Assembly: GCA_023395695.1 (NCBI GenBank)
Contig: JAEWYJ010000183.1
Span: forward strand, 1-9,845
From: Bacillota bacterium
GTDB lineage: Bacteria > Bacillota > Clostridia > Oscillospirales > Ruminococcaceae
Reading direction: 5' to 3'
Length of the DNA stretch: 9,845 bases
The stretch's first letter is position 1. The number at the start of each line of letters is the position of its first letter. The notes under the pieces were generated by a model, which made no database searches, was not told the DNA's origin, and saw only the letters and a list, made by a program, of their open reading frames with translations. Below, one piece after another: positions 1 through 6,241 of this stretch. The position numbers and the translations under genes are program-made.

Positions 1-661
1 GATAAATGTAGACAGCTGCCACGAGCACCAGCACGACTACCCAGCCGATGTGTACGCCAAACAGCTTGTCGAGCGCGGCATTCTTGTCAAAACGCGCAAT
101 CTTTGCAAAGCCTGCGGCGCCGGGGTCCTTCCACGGACCGTCGCGCAGGTAAGAAACAATGTGCAGTGCAATGTAATTAAGCATCAGTGTGAACAGCGTC
201 TCGTTGGTGTCGAATTTAACCTTGAAGAGCGCAGGGAGCAACCCCCACAGGCCGCCGCCGATCAGTCCGGCCAAAAACATGACGGCAATCAGCAGCCAGT
301 GGTTCCAGCCCGCGCAAAAAAGCGCAAAATAGGACGCGCAAATGGCGCCCATTATAATCTGGCCTTCGGCGCCGATGTTCCAGAACTTCATTTTGAAGGC
401 CAGCGTAACACCCAGCGACGAGATGGTTAGCGGAATGGCATATTTGACAGTGGCCTGAATCGCCATCTTGCTGCGGAAAGCGCCTGACAGGATGGTACCG
501 TAAATTTCGAGCGGGTTGTAGCCGATTGAAAGAATAAACACGCCGCCCGCAAGCAACGAGATAAGCACCGCCTGTAATCGAAGCAGCAGAATCTGGCCGC
601 GGGTCTTTTCGGCGCGCTTAACAATGCGGATAAAAGGGTCATGCTTTACAGCCTTTTGCAT
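1..661 (-). CDS. ABC transporter permease, BMP/nucleoside-uptake type (partial, 3' end outside window)
   Basis: Integral membrane permease of the sugar/nucleoside importer type (BPD_transp_2; the NupP/YufP group). It would form part of the channel through the cytoplasmic membrane for the substrate delivered by the BMP lipoprotein. The reading frame is open from the ATG at 661 to the window edge, giving 220 residues; the rest lies to the left. The family hallmark FWNIGAEGQIIMGA is at about residues 93-106, and NETLFTLMLNYIAL at about 153-166 matches the conserved cytoplasmic loop/helix. Hydrophobic segments lie near residues 24-47, 70-90, 101-117, 121-145, 155-170 and 206-220. The ATG shares one base with the TGA of the upstream ATPase (TGATG), and an AAGGAGG site at 671-677 sits 9 bases before it, so the two are translationally coupled. 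A second permease often follows in such operons, but none can be seen here. The family is certain; the substrate is inferred from the neighbours. Confidence 0.93.
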   Translation of the reverse strand, partial: MQKAVKHDPFIRIVKRAEKTRGQILLLRLQAVLISLLAGGVFILSIGYNPLEIYGTILSGAFRSKMAIQATVKYAIPLTISSLGVTLAFKMKFWNIGAEGQIIMGAICASYFALFCAGWNHWLLIAVMFLAGLIGGGLWGLLPALFKVKFDTNETLFTLMLNYIALHIVSYLRDGPWKDPGAAGFAKIARFDKNAALDKLFGVHIGWVVVLVLVAAVYIY

Positions 662-2193
662 CAGGCATCGCCTCCTTCTTCGGGGATAGCCCCGGTCATC
701 ATGAGGCCGAGCTGCTCCTTGGTGGCGGTGCGTGCGTTCACAATGCCGGTAATCTTACCGTGGCACAGCACCATAATGCGGTCGGAAAGCTCAAGCAGTA
801 CATCTAAGTCCTCGCCGATGTACATGACCGCCACATTGCGGCGCTTTTGCTCGTTGAGCAGGTCATATACGGTATAGGAGGAGTTAATATCCAGTCCGCG
901 TACCGGGTAAGCGGTAATGAGCAGGTTGGGCGCCGATTCAATCTCGCGTCCGAGCAGCACCTTTTGCACGTTGCCGCCGCTTAAAAGCCGCACAGGGGTA
1001 TCAACGCCGGGCGTTACGATTGAAAGCTTTTTAACCAGTTGCTCGGCTAAGGCTCTGGCCGGCTTTCGGTCAACAAAAAGGCCGCCGCTGGTGTGATAAG
1101 ACTTGAGCAGCATGTTATCCACCATGCCCATTGAGGCAACCAGCCCCATGCCAAGGCGATCCTCCGGTACAAAGCTCATGCTGATACCCAACGCAATAAT
1201 TTCAGAGGGTGATTTTCCTACAATATTTTCCTTTTTGTATAAAATAGCGCCACCCTTGGGCTTTAGCAGGCCGGCAATCGCTTCACACAGCTCCTTTTGG
1301 CCGCTGCCCGCAACCCCTGCCACACCTAAAATCTCGCCGGTGCGTATCTCGAACGAAATATCATCTATTGCCACGCTGCCGTCAGCGGTTGGCACCGTAA
1401 GGTCCACGACCTTGAGAATCGGCTTGGGTGCCACCGATTCGGGCCGGTCTATCTGGAGGCTGACCGGGCGGCCCACCATCAGCTCGGTCAGCTGCGCCTG
1501 ATTGGTTTTTGCCGTGACGACGGTGTCGATGCTTTTGCCCTTGCGTAAAATTGTAACGCGGTCGCTGATCTCCAGCACCTCATTGAGCTTGTGGGTAATG
1601 ATGATAATGGCGCAGCCCTGCTGCTTCATCCGGCGCAAAATTGTAAAAAGCCGGTTGGTTTCCTGCGGGGTCAGTACGGCGGTCGGCTCGTCCAGAATCA
1701 GGATTTGTGCGCCACGGTAAAGCACCTTGACAATTTCAACGGTCTGCTTTTCGCTGACCGACATGTCGCACACCCGCTTTAAAGGATCGATCTCCAAGCC
1801 GAATACGCTGCAAATTTCTTCAATTTTGCGCCGTAACTGTTTGGGCGGCAAGAGCTTTTCGGCAGTTCCCAGTACAATGTTATCCATCGCCGAAAAAACC
1901 TCGACCAACTTAAAATGCTGATGAATCATGCCGATGCCAAGCTTCATTGCATCGACCGGCGAGCTTATAATCGCTTCCTGTCCGTCGACCGAAATGGCGC
2001 CCGAATCGGGCCGGTAAATGCCCGACAGCATGTTCATCAGGGTGGTTTTACCCGAACCGTTCTCGCCGAGCAGCGCCAGAACCTCGCCGCGCCTGACCGC
2101 AAGGTCAATACCGTCATTGGCCAGCACGCTGCCAAAACGCTTGGTTATCTGCTTACATTCAATTGCAAAGTGGGACTGCGAAGACGCTTCCAC
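661..2193 (-). CDS. ABC transporter ATP-binding protein with two nucleotide-binding domains (purine/nucleoside uptake type)
   Basis: This 510-residue tandem ATPase powers the adjacent importer and belongs to the RbsA/NupO-like group. The first domain has Walker A GENGSGKTT at residues 43-51, Q92 in the Q-loop, the signature MSVSEKQ at about 144-150, Walker B ILILDEP at 164-170 and H201. The second domain starts near residue 268 and is degenerate: its P-loop reads GVAGSGQK (293-300) and its Walker B region reads AYPVRGLD (438-445). It keeps FVPEDR (351-356) and an intact LSGGN signature (404-408). One competent and one degenerate site is common in this family, although many members read AxQPTRGLD at the second Walker B. 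The start is GTG at 2193, supported by the strong site AAGAGGGGTGATC at 2196-2208, with 7 bases between GAGGGG and the GTG. The gene overlaps the permease by one base. About 390 bases separate it from the lipoprotein gene, so its expression may be lower than that of the binding protein. The purine substrate is inferred from xpt. Confidence 0.95.
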   Translation of the reverse strand: MEASSQSHFAIECKQITKRFGSVLANDGIDLAVRRGEVLALLGENGSGKTTLMNMLSGIYRPDSGAISVDGQEAIISSPVDAMKLGIGMIHQHFKLVEVFSAMDNIVLGTAEKLLPPKQLRRKIEEICSVFGLEIDPLKRVCDMSVSEKQTVEIVKVLYRGAQILILDEPTAVLTPQETNRLFTILRRMKQQGCAIIIITHKLNEVLEISDRVTILRKGKSIDTVVTAKTNQAQLTELMVGRPVSLQIDRPESVAPKPILKVVDLTVPTADGSVAIDDISFEIRTGEILGVAGVAGSGQKELCEAIAGLLKPKGGAILYKKENIVGKSPSEIIALGISMSFVPEDRLGMGLVASMGMVDNMLLKSYHTSGGLFVDRKPARALAEQLVKKLSIVTPGVDTPVRLLSGGNVQKVLLGREIESAPNLLITAYPVRGLDINSSYTVYDLLNEQKRRNVAVMYIGEDLDVLLELSDRIMVLCHGKITGIVNARTATKEQLGLMMTGAIPEEGGDA

Positions 2194-2225
2194 GTGATCA
2201 CCCCTCTTAATAATAAACTTTACTC

Positions 2226-2261
2226 AAAAGTACCGTCCGGCCGTTGCCAGACGGCGCTTTT
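2226..2261 (-). terminator. Hairpin with A/U flanks upstream of the ATPase gene
   Basis: On the minus strand a 9-pair stem CCGTCTGGC / GCCGGACGG (2233-2241 with 2246-2254) closes an AACG loop. The outer AAAAG (2257-2261) can pair with CTTTT (2226-2230) across a small internal loop. One pair is G-U on the minus strand but a C-A mismatch on the plus strand, so the structure is better formed in minus-strand RNA. It lies 33 bases before the ATPase GTG. It may be an intrinsic terminator/attenuator, the 3' boundary of the inserted block, or an mRNA-stabilising stem. The short U run makes strong termination uncertain. Confidence 0.5.
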
Positions 2262-2401
2262 CAATAAACTGGTCTAAGCCAAAAGACAGCGCCTGCCGAC
2301 GGAGCATTATTTATAGCGGCTTGCTGTGTTGTATAGCTGATTAATTTCAAAGCCAACTCATCTTGACGGCCCGTTTTCCGCGTTGCTGCATTGCCCTTCT
2401 T

Positions 2402-2419
2402 GCCGGGCGACAGCCCGGC
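2402..2419. repeat. Perfect 7-bp inverted repeat in the operon spacer
   Basis: GCCGGGC (2402-2408) and GCCCGGC (2413-2419) flank a 4-base loop, making a very stable GC hairpin on either strand. There is no U tract on either side, so it is not an intrinsic terminator. It sits in the centre of the suspected repeat block between the lipoprotein and ATPase genes. Confidence 0.6.
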
Positions 2420-2519
2420 TGCGGCATTTGCCTTGCAGCGCAAAAAATATGTACGCCAAAACACTGGGGCGCTTTTAAAATGAATCGGCTGTAAAACAAA
2501 AGGCTGTTGGCACCTTAAT

Positions 2520-2554
2520 AAATAGGGGGCGGTCATTTAACGAATGACCGCCCC
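2520..2554 (-). terminator. Intrinsic terminator/attenuator after the BMP lipoprotein gene
   Basis: A perfect 12-bp stem GGGGCGGTCATT / AATGACCGCCCC (2526-2537 with 2543-2554) with a 5-base loop starts 32 bases after the lipoprotein stop codon. On the minus strand it is followed by CTATTTATTAAG, a T-rich but interrupted tail. Placed between a binding-protein gene and its ATPase gene, it fits the usual arrangement in which partial termination, or protection of the upstream mRNA 3' end, gives more binding protein than membrane components. Confidence 0.8.
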
Positions 2555-2586
2555 TGCCTGACATAGATTGTCCGGCGGTGCAGCAG

Positions 2587-3738
2587 TTACTTTACAACAA
2601 CATTCTTAAAGTACCAGTTGACATCGCTGTAATGTGCGCTGGTGTGCTTGGCGCCGTCATTACCCTCAATTTCGCCGTCGAACACGTCCCAGTCGCCCGA
2701 GACAAGCTTTTGCCGGGCCTCTTCAATCTTTTCTGCGGTGCCCTCGGCGCACAGGTCGGAAAGTGCGGTGATATCCACAAAGCCTTCGGGCAGGCCGCCA
2801 TAGTAGTTTTCGCCGGTCCAGGTGCCGTTGATGACGTTCTCAACCGCCCAGGTGTAGTAGGTGGACCAGTTCCAGACGGCACTGGTCAGCACAGCCTTGG
2901 GGGCGTCCTTGGACATATCGGAGTTGTAGCCCACACCCCAGACGCCCTTTTCCTCAGCCGCAAGCTGGGGGTTGGGAGTGTCGCAGTGCTGGCCTATGAC
3001 GTCGGCGCCCAGCGCAATCAGCGCCTCGGCAGCCTGTTTTTCGCCTTCGGGATCAAACCAGCTGTTCGTGGTCTTAACATAAACCTCACAGTCGGGGTTG
3101 ACCGAGTAGGCGCCCATTGCAAAAGCGTTCAGGCCGCTTGTAACCTCGCCGTTATCGGTGCCCCAAGCGGCGACGTAGCCCAGCTTGTTGCTCTGGGTTT
3201 TCAGGCCCGCGGCAATACCGGCCAGGTAACGGGCCTGATAGATACGGCCAAAATAGTTATTAAAGTTCTTACCGTTGGACTTATAGCCGGTGCCGTGCGA
3301 AAAGATGACATCGGGGTATTCCTCGGCCAGCGCCTCGCAGGTATCCATATAGCCCCAGCTGGTGGCAAAGATGATGTTGGCGCCTTCTTCAATGCATTCA
3401 AGCATCGCCGTTTCAATCGCGGTGGCGTCGCTGTCGTTGACATTGATCTTGCGGATAATCTGGTCGTCGCGCAGGCCTAAATTTTTCTGCATGCCGACAA
3501 TACCCTGATCGTGGGTATAGGTATAGCCCGAGCCTTCGGCAGGGTCGGAGATGTGAATAACGCCAATTTTGATGTTATCCTTTGCGATGGCGCCCGCCGG
3601 AGCTTCTGGCGCAGGGGCTGCGGAAGACGCGGCCTCGGAAGGGGCGCCGGAAGCGGCCTGGCTGGACGCAGGAGTGCCGCCGCATGCAGCCAATATCAGC
3701 ATGCCGGCAGCCAGCAAAATGGCAAGACTTTTCTTCAT
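2587..3738 (-). CDS. BMP-family ABC transporter substrate-binding lipoprotein
   Basis: Extracytoplasmic binding protein anchored to the outer face of the membrane by a lipid. It captures the substrate, probably a purine nucleoside, for the ATPase/permease encoded downstream. Residues 1-19 form a lipoprotein signal: MKK, a hydrophobic core, then the lipobox L16-A-A-C19. Residues 20-50 are a flexible Ala/Ser/Pro-rich linker. The BMP (PnrA/Med-like) domain starts near residue 55 with IKIGVIHISDPAEGSGYTYT and includes FGRIYQARYLAGIAAG (153-168), the GEVTSGLNAFAMGA stretch (about 187-200) and the GADVIGQHCD segment (about 224-233). At 383 residues it is full length. The start ATG at 3738 has AGGAGG at 3750-3755. 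It lies 75 bases downstream of xpt with no strong terminator between, so the two are probably cotranscribed. BMP proteins can bind nucleosides, AI-2-like sugars or other ligands; the purine assignment rests on xpt. Confidence 0.95.
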   Translation of the reverse strand: MKKSLAILLAAGMLILAACGGTPASSQAASGAPSEAASSAAPAPEAPAGAIAKDNIKIGVIHISDPAEGSGYTYTHDQGIVGMQKNLGLRDDQIIRKINVNDSDATAIETAMLECIEEGANIIFATSWGYMDTCEALAEEYPDVIFSHGTGYKSNGKNFNNYFGRIYQARYLAGIAAGLKTQSNKLGYVAAWGTDNGEVTSGLNAFAMGAYSVNPDCEVYVKTTNSWFDPEGEKQAAEALIALGADVIGQHCDTPNPQLAAEEKGVWGVGYNSDMSKDAPKAVLTSAVWNWSTYYTWAVENVINGTWTGENYYGGLPEGFVDITALSDLCAEGTAEKIEEARQKLVSGDWDVFDGEIEGNDGAKHTSAHYSDVNWYFKNVVVK

Positions 3739-3749
3739 TTCTTTTTCAT

Positions 3750-3755
3750 CCTCCT
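3750..3755 (-). promoter_or_regulatory. Ribosome binding site of the BMP lipoprotein gene
   Basis: A consensus AGGAGG lies 11 bases before the ATG. A tiny out-of-frame ATG reading four codons (M-K-K-K-stop) lies between this site and the true start and ends overlapping it. The true start is fixed by the signal peptide that begins there. Confidence 0.8.
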
Positions 3756-3813
3756 AATTTAAGTAGCCTATGTTCGTTTATTACCTGCGGACAAAAGCCG
3801 CGAGCAAACAATT

Positions 3814-4386
3814 TCAGTCGCGAAAAATGACGCCCCGGTCGTCCATTGCATCGACAATGGCCAGTGACTCCACCCGCACGCCCATATCGCGTATCAGCTT
3901 GCCGCCTTCCTGAAAGCCCTTCTCAATAACGATGCCCGCGCCCACCAGTGTGGCGCCCGCGCCGTTGACCAGCTCAATGAGTCCTTTAAGCGCACAGCCG
4001 TTGGCGAGGAAATCGTCGATGACCAGTATTTTATCATCCGATGTTAAAAAGCGCTTGGAAACAATAATGTCGTACACCTTTCCATGGGTGAACGACTCAA
4101 CACGACTGGTATACACCTCACCGGCAATATTTTTGGTAGGGTTCTTTTTGGCAAAAACCACGGGCACGTTAAAATACTGTGCGACAATACAGGCGATTCC
4201 GATGCCGGAGGCCTCAATGGTCAGAATCTTATTAATCTCGCAGCCGGCAAACCGGCGCTTGAACTCCTTGCCGATTTCGGAAAACAGCCCGATATCCATC
4301 TGATGGTTCAAAAAGCTGTCCACCTTCAGGACGTTGCCGGACATAACCCGCCCGTCTTTAAGAATACGATCCTTTAGCAACTGCAT
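3814..4386 (-). CDS. xpt: Xanthine phosphoribosyltransferase
   Basis: Cytoplasmic purine salvage enzyme that transfers the phosphoribosyl group of PRPP to xanthine, giving XMP; family members also use guanine to some degree. The 190-residue length matches Bacillus subtilis Xpt. Family features are [10 protein letters not shown] at residues 20-29, PVVFAKK at 75-81 (substrate/dimer region) and the PRPP-binding motif [10 protein letters not shown] at 121-130, with the acidic pair D124-D125. GIVIEKGFQ (151-159) and the RVESLA stretch near the C-terminus are also as in Xpt. The ATG at 4386 has GAGGT 9 bases upstream; a nearer out-of-frame ATG just upstream is not used. It is the first gene of the operon with the BMP transporter, so uptake and salvage are linked. 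Unlike the B. subtilis gene, its leader shows no purine riboswitch. Confidence 0.96.
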   Translation of the reverse strand: MQLLKDRILKDGRVMSGNVLKVDSFLNHQMDIGLFSEIGKEFKRRFAGCEINKILTIEASGIGIACIVAQYFNVPVVFAKKNPTKNIAGEVYTSRVESFTHGKVYDIIVSKRFLTSDDKILVIDDFLANGCALKGLIELVNGAGATLVGAGIVIEKGFQEGGKLIRDMGVRVESLAIVDAMDDRGVIFRD

Positions 4387-4438
4387 GGCATCGTTACCTC
4401 AACTCTCTTAACGGTTATAAAAACAAAATTACGAGAAA

Positions 4439-4467
4439 ATTCTATCAAAAAAGCACGGGGTTGTCAC
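4439..4467 (-). promoter_or_regulatory. Sigma-A-type promoter of the xpt-transporter operon
   Basis: On the minus strand, -35 GTGACA (4462-4467) and -10 TAGAAT (4439-4444) are separated by exactly 17 bases. Each box matches consensus at 5 of 6 positions. Transcription would start near 4432, leaving a leader of about 45 bases before the xpt ATG, too short for a purine riboswitch aptamer. Confidence 0.72.
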
Positions 4468-4590
4468 CTGTTTACCAAGGAAAAGTTAATGTTTTGTAAA
4501 AAATAGTGCCTTTGATGGAAATGAGATAAAATTATGAGAAGTCTTTGGGAATTGCGACGAAGTCACAAGTCAAAAAATCTCCCATAAAAA

Positions 4591-5739
4591 TCATTTTAAT
4601 CCAATATATGCCGAAATACGCGCTCGGTCTGCTGTGAGCGTTCCCTGCGTGAGCTGGGTGTTGCCGCCGCCCTTGCCGCCAAGTGTCTGGTGCATCGCTG
4701 TCGAAAGCGCGCGCGCATCGCCGTTGGCAATGCCCAGCGCATAGCGGTAGCCGTTTTCGTCGTCGCCGCATAGCAGCAGACAGGGGCCGGGGCGGCATTC
4801 GGTCAGCTGCAGGCAAAACCGGCGCAATTCGTTGGGCGAAAGATCCTCCTCAAACAGACCAAGAAAACCATCGCCACGGTCGACCGACTCAAGGCGTACG
4901 GCAAACAGCTTATCGCGGGCTGCTGTCAACCCGGCCTTCAGCGCATCGTTTTCGTCGCAAATCCGCTGTACCGCTTCTGCAACCTCGGCAGGCTTTGCCG
5001 AAAGCAAATGCGAAATATCTGCGACGGAAGCGTCCTTCTGCCGGTAATCGGCCAAGGCCCGCTCCCCGCACAGCAAGCCTACGCGGGTTCCACCTTTATA
5101 GCGCTGGGGCGACAGCAGCTTAATCAGCCCAATTTCACCGGTTTTGGCCACGTGGGTGCCACAGCAGGCGCAGCAGTCGGCGCCCGGCACGGTAACGATG
5201 CGCACGGCACCGGACAGGGCTTTTTTACTGCGGTAATCAAGCGCCGCCAGCGCCTGTGCGCCGGGGTAATCCGCCCGTACCGGAATGTTGGCAAATATCA
5301 TGCGATTGGCCTCCAGCTCAACGGCGGCCAGCTGCTCAGCTGAAAGCGCGCCGTTAAAATCGACGGTGACCATTGCGCTCCCCATATGAAAGCCGACGTT
5401 ATCCAGCTTAAACAGCCGGTGCACAATACCGGAGACGATATGTTCACCGGTGTGGTGCTGCATCAGAGAAAAGCGGCGTGGCCAGTCTATTTTGCCGGCC
5501 ACGGTTTCGCCCACGGCCAGAGCGGCGTCGGTGGTGTGCACAATGGCTTCGCCTTTTTCGTGCACATCCAGCACTCTGGCATGGCCCAGCGTACCGGTGT
5601 CGGCGGGCTGCCCGCCGCCTTCGGGATAAAAACAGGTGGCGTCAAGGGTTACGGCAAACTGTTCCCCCAGCGGTACGCAGGAGCACACCGATGCCAAAAA
5701 TTCCACCTGATACGGGTTTTCCTGAAACAATCTTTTCAC
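4591..5739 (-). CDS. Alanyl-tRNA editing protein, AlaX type with DHHA1-like C-terminus
   Basis: Stand-alone trans-editing protein that hydrolyses mischarged Ser-tRNA(Ala) (or Gly-tRNA(Ala)), backing up alanyl-tRNA synthetase proofreading in the cytoplasm. It has no aminoacylation domain. The N-terminal half resembles the barrel and editing core of AlaRS: FYPEGGGQPADTG (37-49), the zinc-ligand HxxxH pair in HHTGEH (H96, H100), and the second ligand set in CCGTH (C192, H196). Residues 250-290 look helical or coiled-coil. The C-terminal third ends in GGKGGG (354-359) followed by QLTQG, the DHHA1 signature. At 382 residues it fits the longer AlaX/DHHA1 class. The start is GTG at 5739, with GGAG at 5752-5755, 12 bases upstream, which is slightly long. 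It has its own predicted promoter and no clear terminator before the xpt promoter, so read-through into xpt is possible. The function is by family; the preferred mischarged tRNA cannot be read from the sequence. Confidence 0.93.
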   Translation of the reverse strand: MKRLFQENPYQVEFLASVCSCVPLGEQFAVTLDATCFYPEGGGQPADTGTLGHARVLDVHEKGEAIVHTTDAALAVGETVAGKIDWPRRFSLMQHHTGEHIVSGIVHRLFKLDNVGFHMGSAMVTVDFNGALSAEQLAAVELEANRMIFANIPVRADYPGAQALAALDYRSKKALSGAVRIVTVPGADCCACCGTHVAKTGEIGLIKLLSPQRYKGGTRVGLLCGERALADYRQKDASVADISHLLSAKPAEVAEAVQRICDENDALKAGLTAARDKLFAVRLESVDRGDGFLGLFEEDLSPNELRRFCLQLTECRPGPCLLLCGDDENGYRYALGIANGDARALSTAMHQTLGGKGGGNTQLTQGTLTADRARISAYIGLK

Positions 5740-5803
5740 GGTCTTGTGTCACTCCGGTTTCTTAAAATAATATATACTGACGTTAAAGACGCGACGAATG
5801 GCA

Positions 5804-5828
5804 GGCTGCTTGGTTTTGGGCAGCAGCC
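5804..5828 (-). other. Stem-loop in the AlaX leader
   Basis: A perfect 7-bp stem GGCTGCT / AGCAGCC (5804-5810 with 5822-5828) and an 11-base loop lie in the predicted 5' leader of the AlaX mRNA. No T-box consensus and no following U tract are present, so a regulatory role is only a possibility. Confidence 0.4.
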
Positions 5829-5864
5829 AATCATCATGCTTATTTTTAAGTTGATAATTCTATT

Positions 5865-5870
5865 AGTATA
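5865..5870 (-). promoter_or_regulatory. Extended -10 promoter for the AlaX gene
   Basis: On the minus strand TGCTATACT gives an extended -10 (TGn plus TATACT). The -35 region 17 bases upstream (TGGAAG) is weak, as is usual for extended -10 promoters. The leader would be about 120 bases long. Confidence 0.5.
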
Positions 5871-5897
5871 GCACAATGCGCAGACCGCTTCCAGCCT

Positions 5898-5925
5898 TTG
5901 CGCAAAACGGTGTTTGTGGTACAAT
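5898..5925 (+). promoter_or_regulatory. Promoter for the DUF1653-sirtuin pair
   Basis: -10 TACAAT at 5920-5925 is preceded, after 16 bases, by TTGCGC at 5898-5903, a half-matching -35 box. It faces away from the AlaX promoter. An 8-bp inverted repeat encloses the -10 box, which suggests repression or another form of control. Confidence 0.5.
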
Positions 5926-5938
5926 AAAATAAACACCG
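5908..5938. promoter_or_regulatory. Candidate operator: 8-bp inverted repeat around the -10 box
   Basis: CGGTGTTT (5908-5915) and AAACACCG (5931-5938) are perfect inverted copies separated by 15 bases. Their centres are 23 bases apart, about two helical turns, and the TACAAT -10 box lies between them. This is the geometry of a dimeric repressor site. The cognate regulator is unknown, and chance or an RNA hairpin cannot be excluded. Confidence 0.45.
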
Positions 5939-6015
5939 GGCAGAGGACAAAAGCATACGCGTTTCGCGTAAATCTTCGGTCCATGTCCGGTATAACAAAA
6001 GAGGGGGCAGGCAGC

Positions 6016-6237
6016 ATGGAGCAGACCGTCCGCGCCGGACGTTACCGGCATTTTAAAGGAAAGGAATACCGCGTGCTCTACACAGCCCGGCACAGCGAAA
6101 CGCTTGAATGCTATGTGGTGTATCAGGCGCTCTACGGCGACAACGGCATCTGGGTGCGACCGGCCGCCATGTGGCAGGAGACGGTGATGCAGGACGGCCG
6201 GCCGCAGCCGCGTTTTGTGTACATGGGGGAGGCATGA
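6016..6237 (+). CDS. DUF1653 family protein
   Basis: Small, probably cytoplasmic protein of 73 residues that is almost entirely the DUF1653 domain: RAGRYRHFKGKEYRVL (6-21), TARHSETLECYVVYQALYG (23-41), the WVRP motif (46-49) and a C-terminal PRFVYMG. No biochemical function is established for this family; the aromatic-rich all-beta pattern suggests a small barrel fold. I chose the ATG at 6016 because the domain begins right after it and GAGGGGG at 6001-6007 sits 8 bases upstream. Longer in-frame starts upstream (from 5914) would begin ahead of or inside the -10 box. It ends 4 bases before the sirtuin start and so forms a tight two-gene operon with it. Confidence 0.9.
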   Translation: MEQTVRAGRYRHFKGKEYRVLYTARHSETLECYVVYQALYGDNGIWVRPAAMWQETVMQDGRPQPRFVYMGEA

Positions 6238-6241
6238 CGGG

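Larger units (their letters stand above)
2194..2586. other. Long spacer within the transporter operon, hairpin-rich, possible interspersed repeat
   Basis: Non-coding stretch between the lipoprotein and ATPase genes, which lie on the same strand. A terminator-like hairpin lies near each end (2526-2554 and 2226-2261). Between them sits a block with further dyads: GCCGGGC-N4-GCCCGGC at 2402-2419, and on the minus strand an adjacent nested stem GCTGC/GCAGC enclosing GGC-AAAT-GCC. An open frame of 91 codons on the minus strand (2261-2536) has no ribosome binding site, a composition unlike the neighbours and no family I recognise, so I do not call it a gene. The overall look, dense dyads in an otherwise compact operon, suggests an inserted repeat element, but no clear terminal inverted repeats or target duplication can be seen. 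It could instead be a structured leader of the ATPase gene. Confidence 0.45.

Noticed and set aside
2261..2536. 91-codon minus-strand open frame between the lipoprotein and ATPase genes
   Set aside because: No ribosome binding site, it spans hairpins including a terminator stem, and its residue pattern is that of translated repeat DNA with no recognisable domain.
2578..3480. 300-codon plus-strand open frame opposite the BMP lipoprotein gene
   Set aside because: It is the antisense shadow of a well-supported gene with strong codon bias; no ribosome binding site or family was recognised.
4387..4600. Purine riboswitch upstream of xpt
   Set aside because: The conserved purine aptamer core segments were not found on the minus strand, and the predicted leader is too short.
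5740..5870. T-box or other tRNA-sensing leader for the AlaX gene
   Set aside because: No TGGNACCGCG-type antiterminator sequence and no terminator hairpin with a U tract were found.
5914..6015. Upstream N-terminal extension of the DUF1653 protein
   Set aside because: It would start at or before the -10 box, adds residues outside the conserved domain, and the ATG at 6016 has a strong ribosome binding site.
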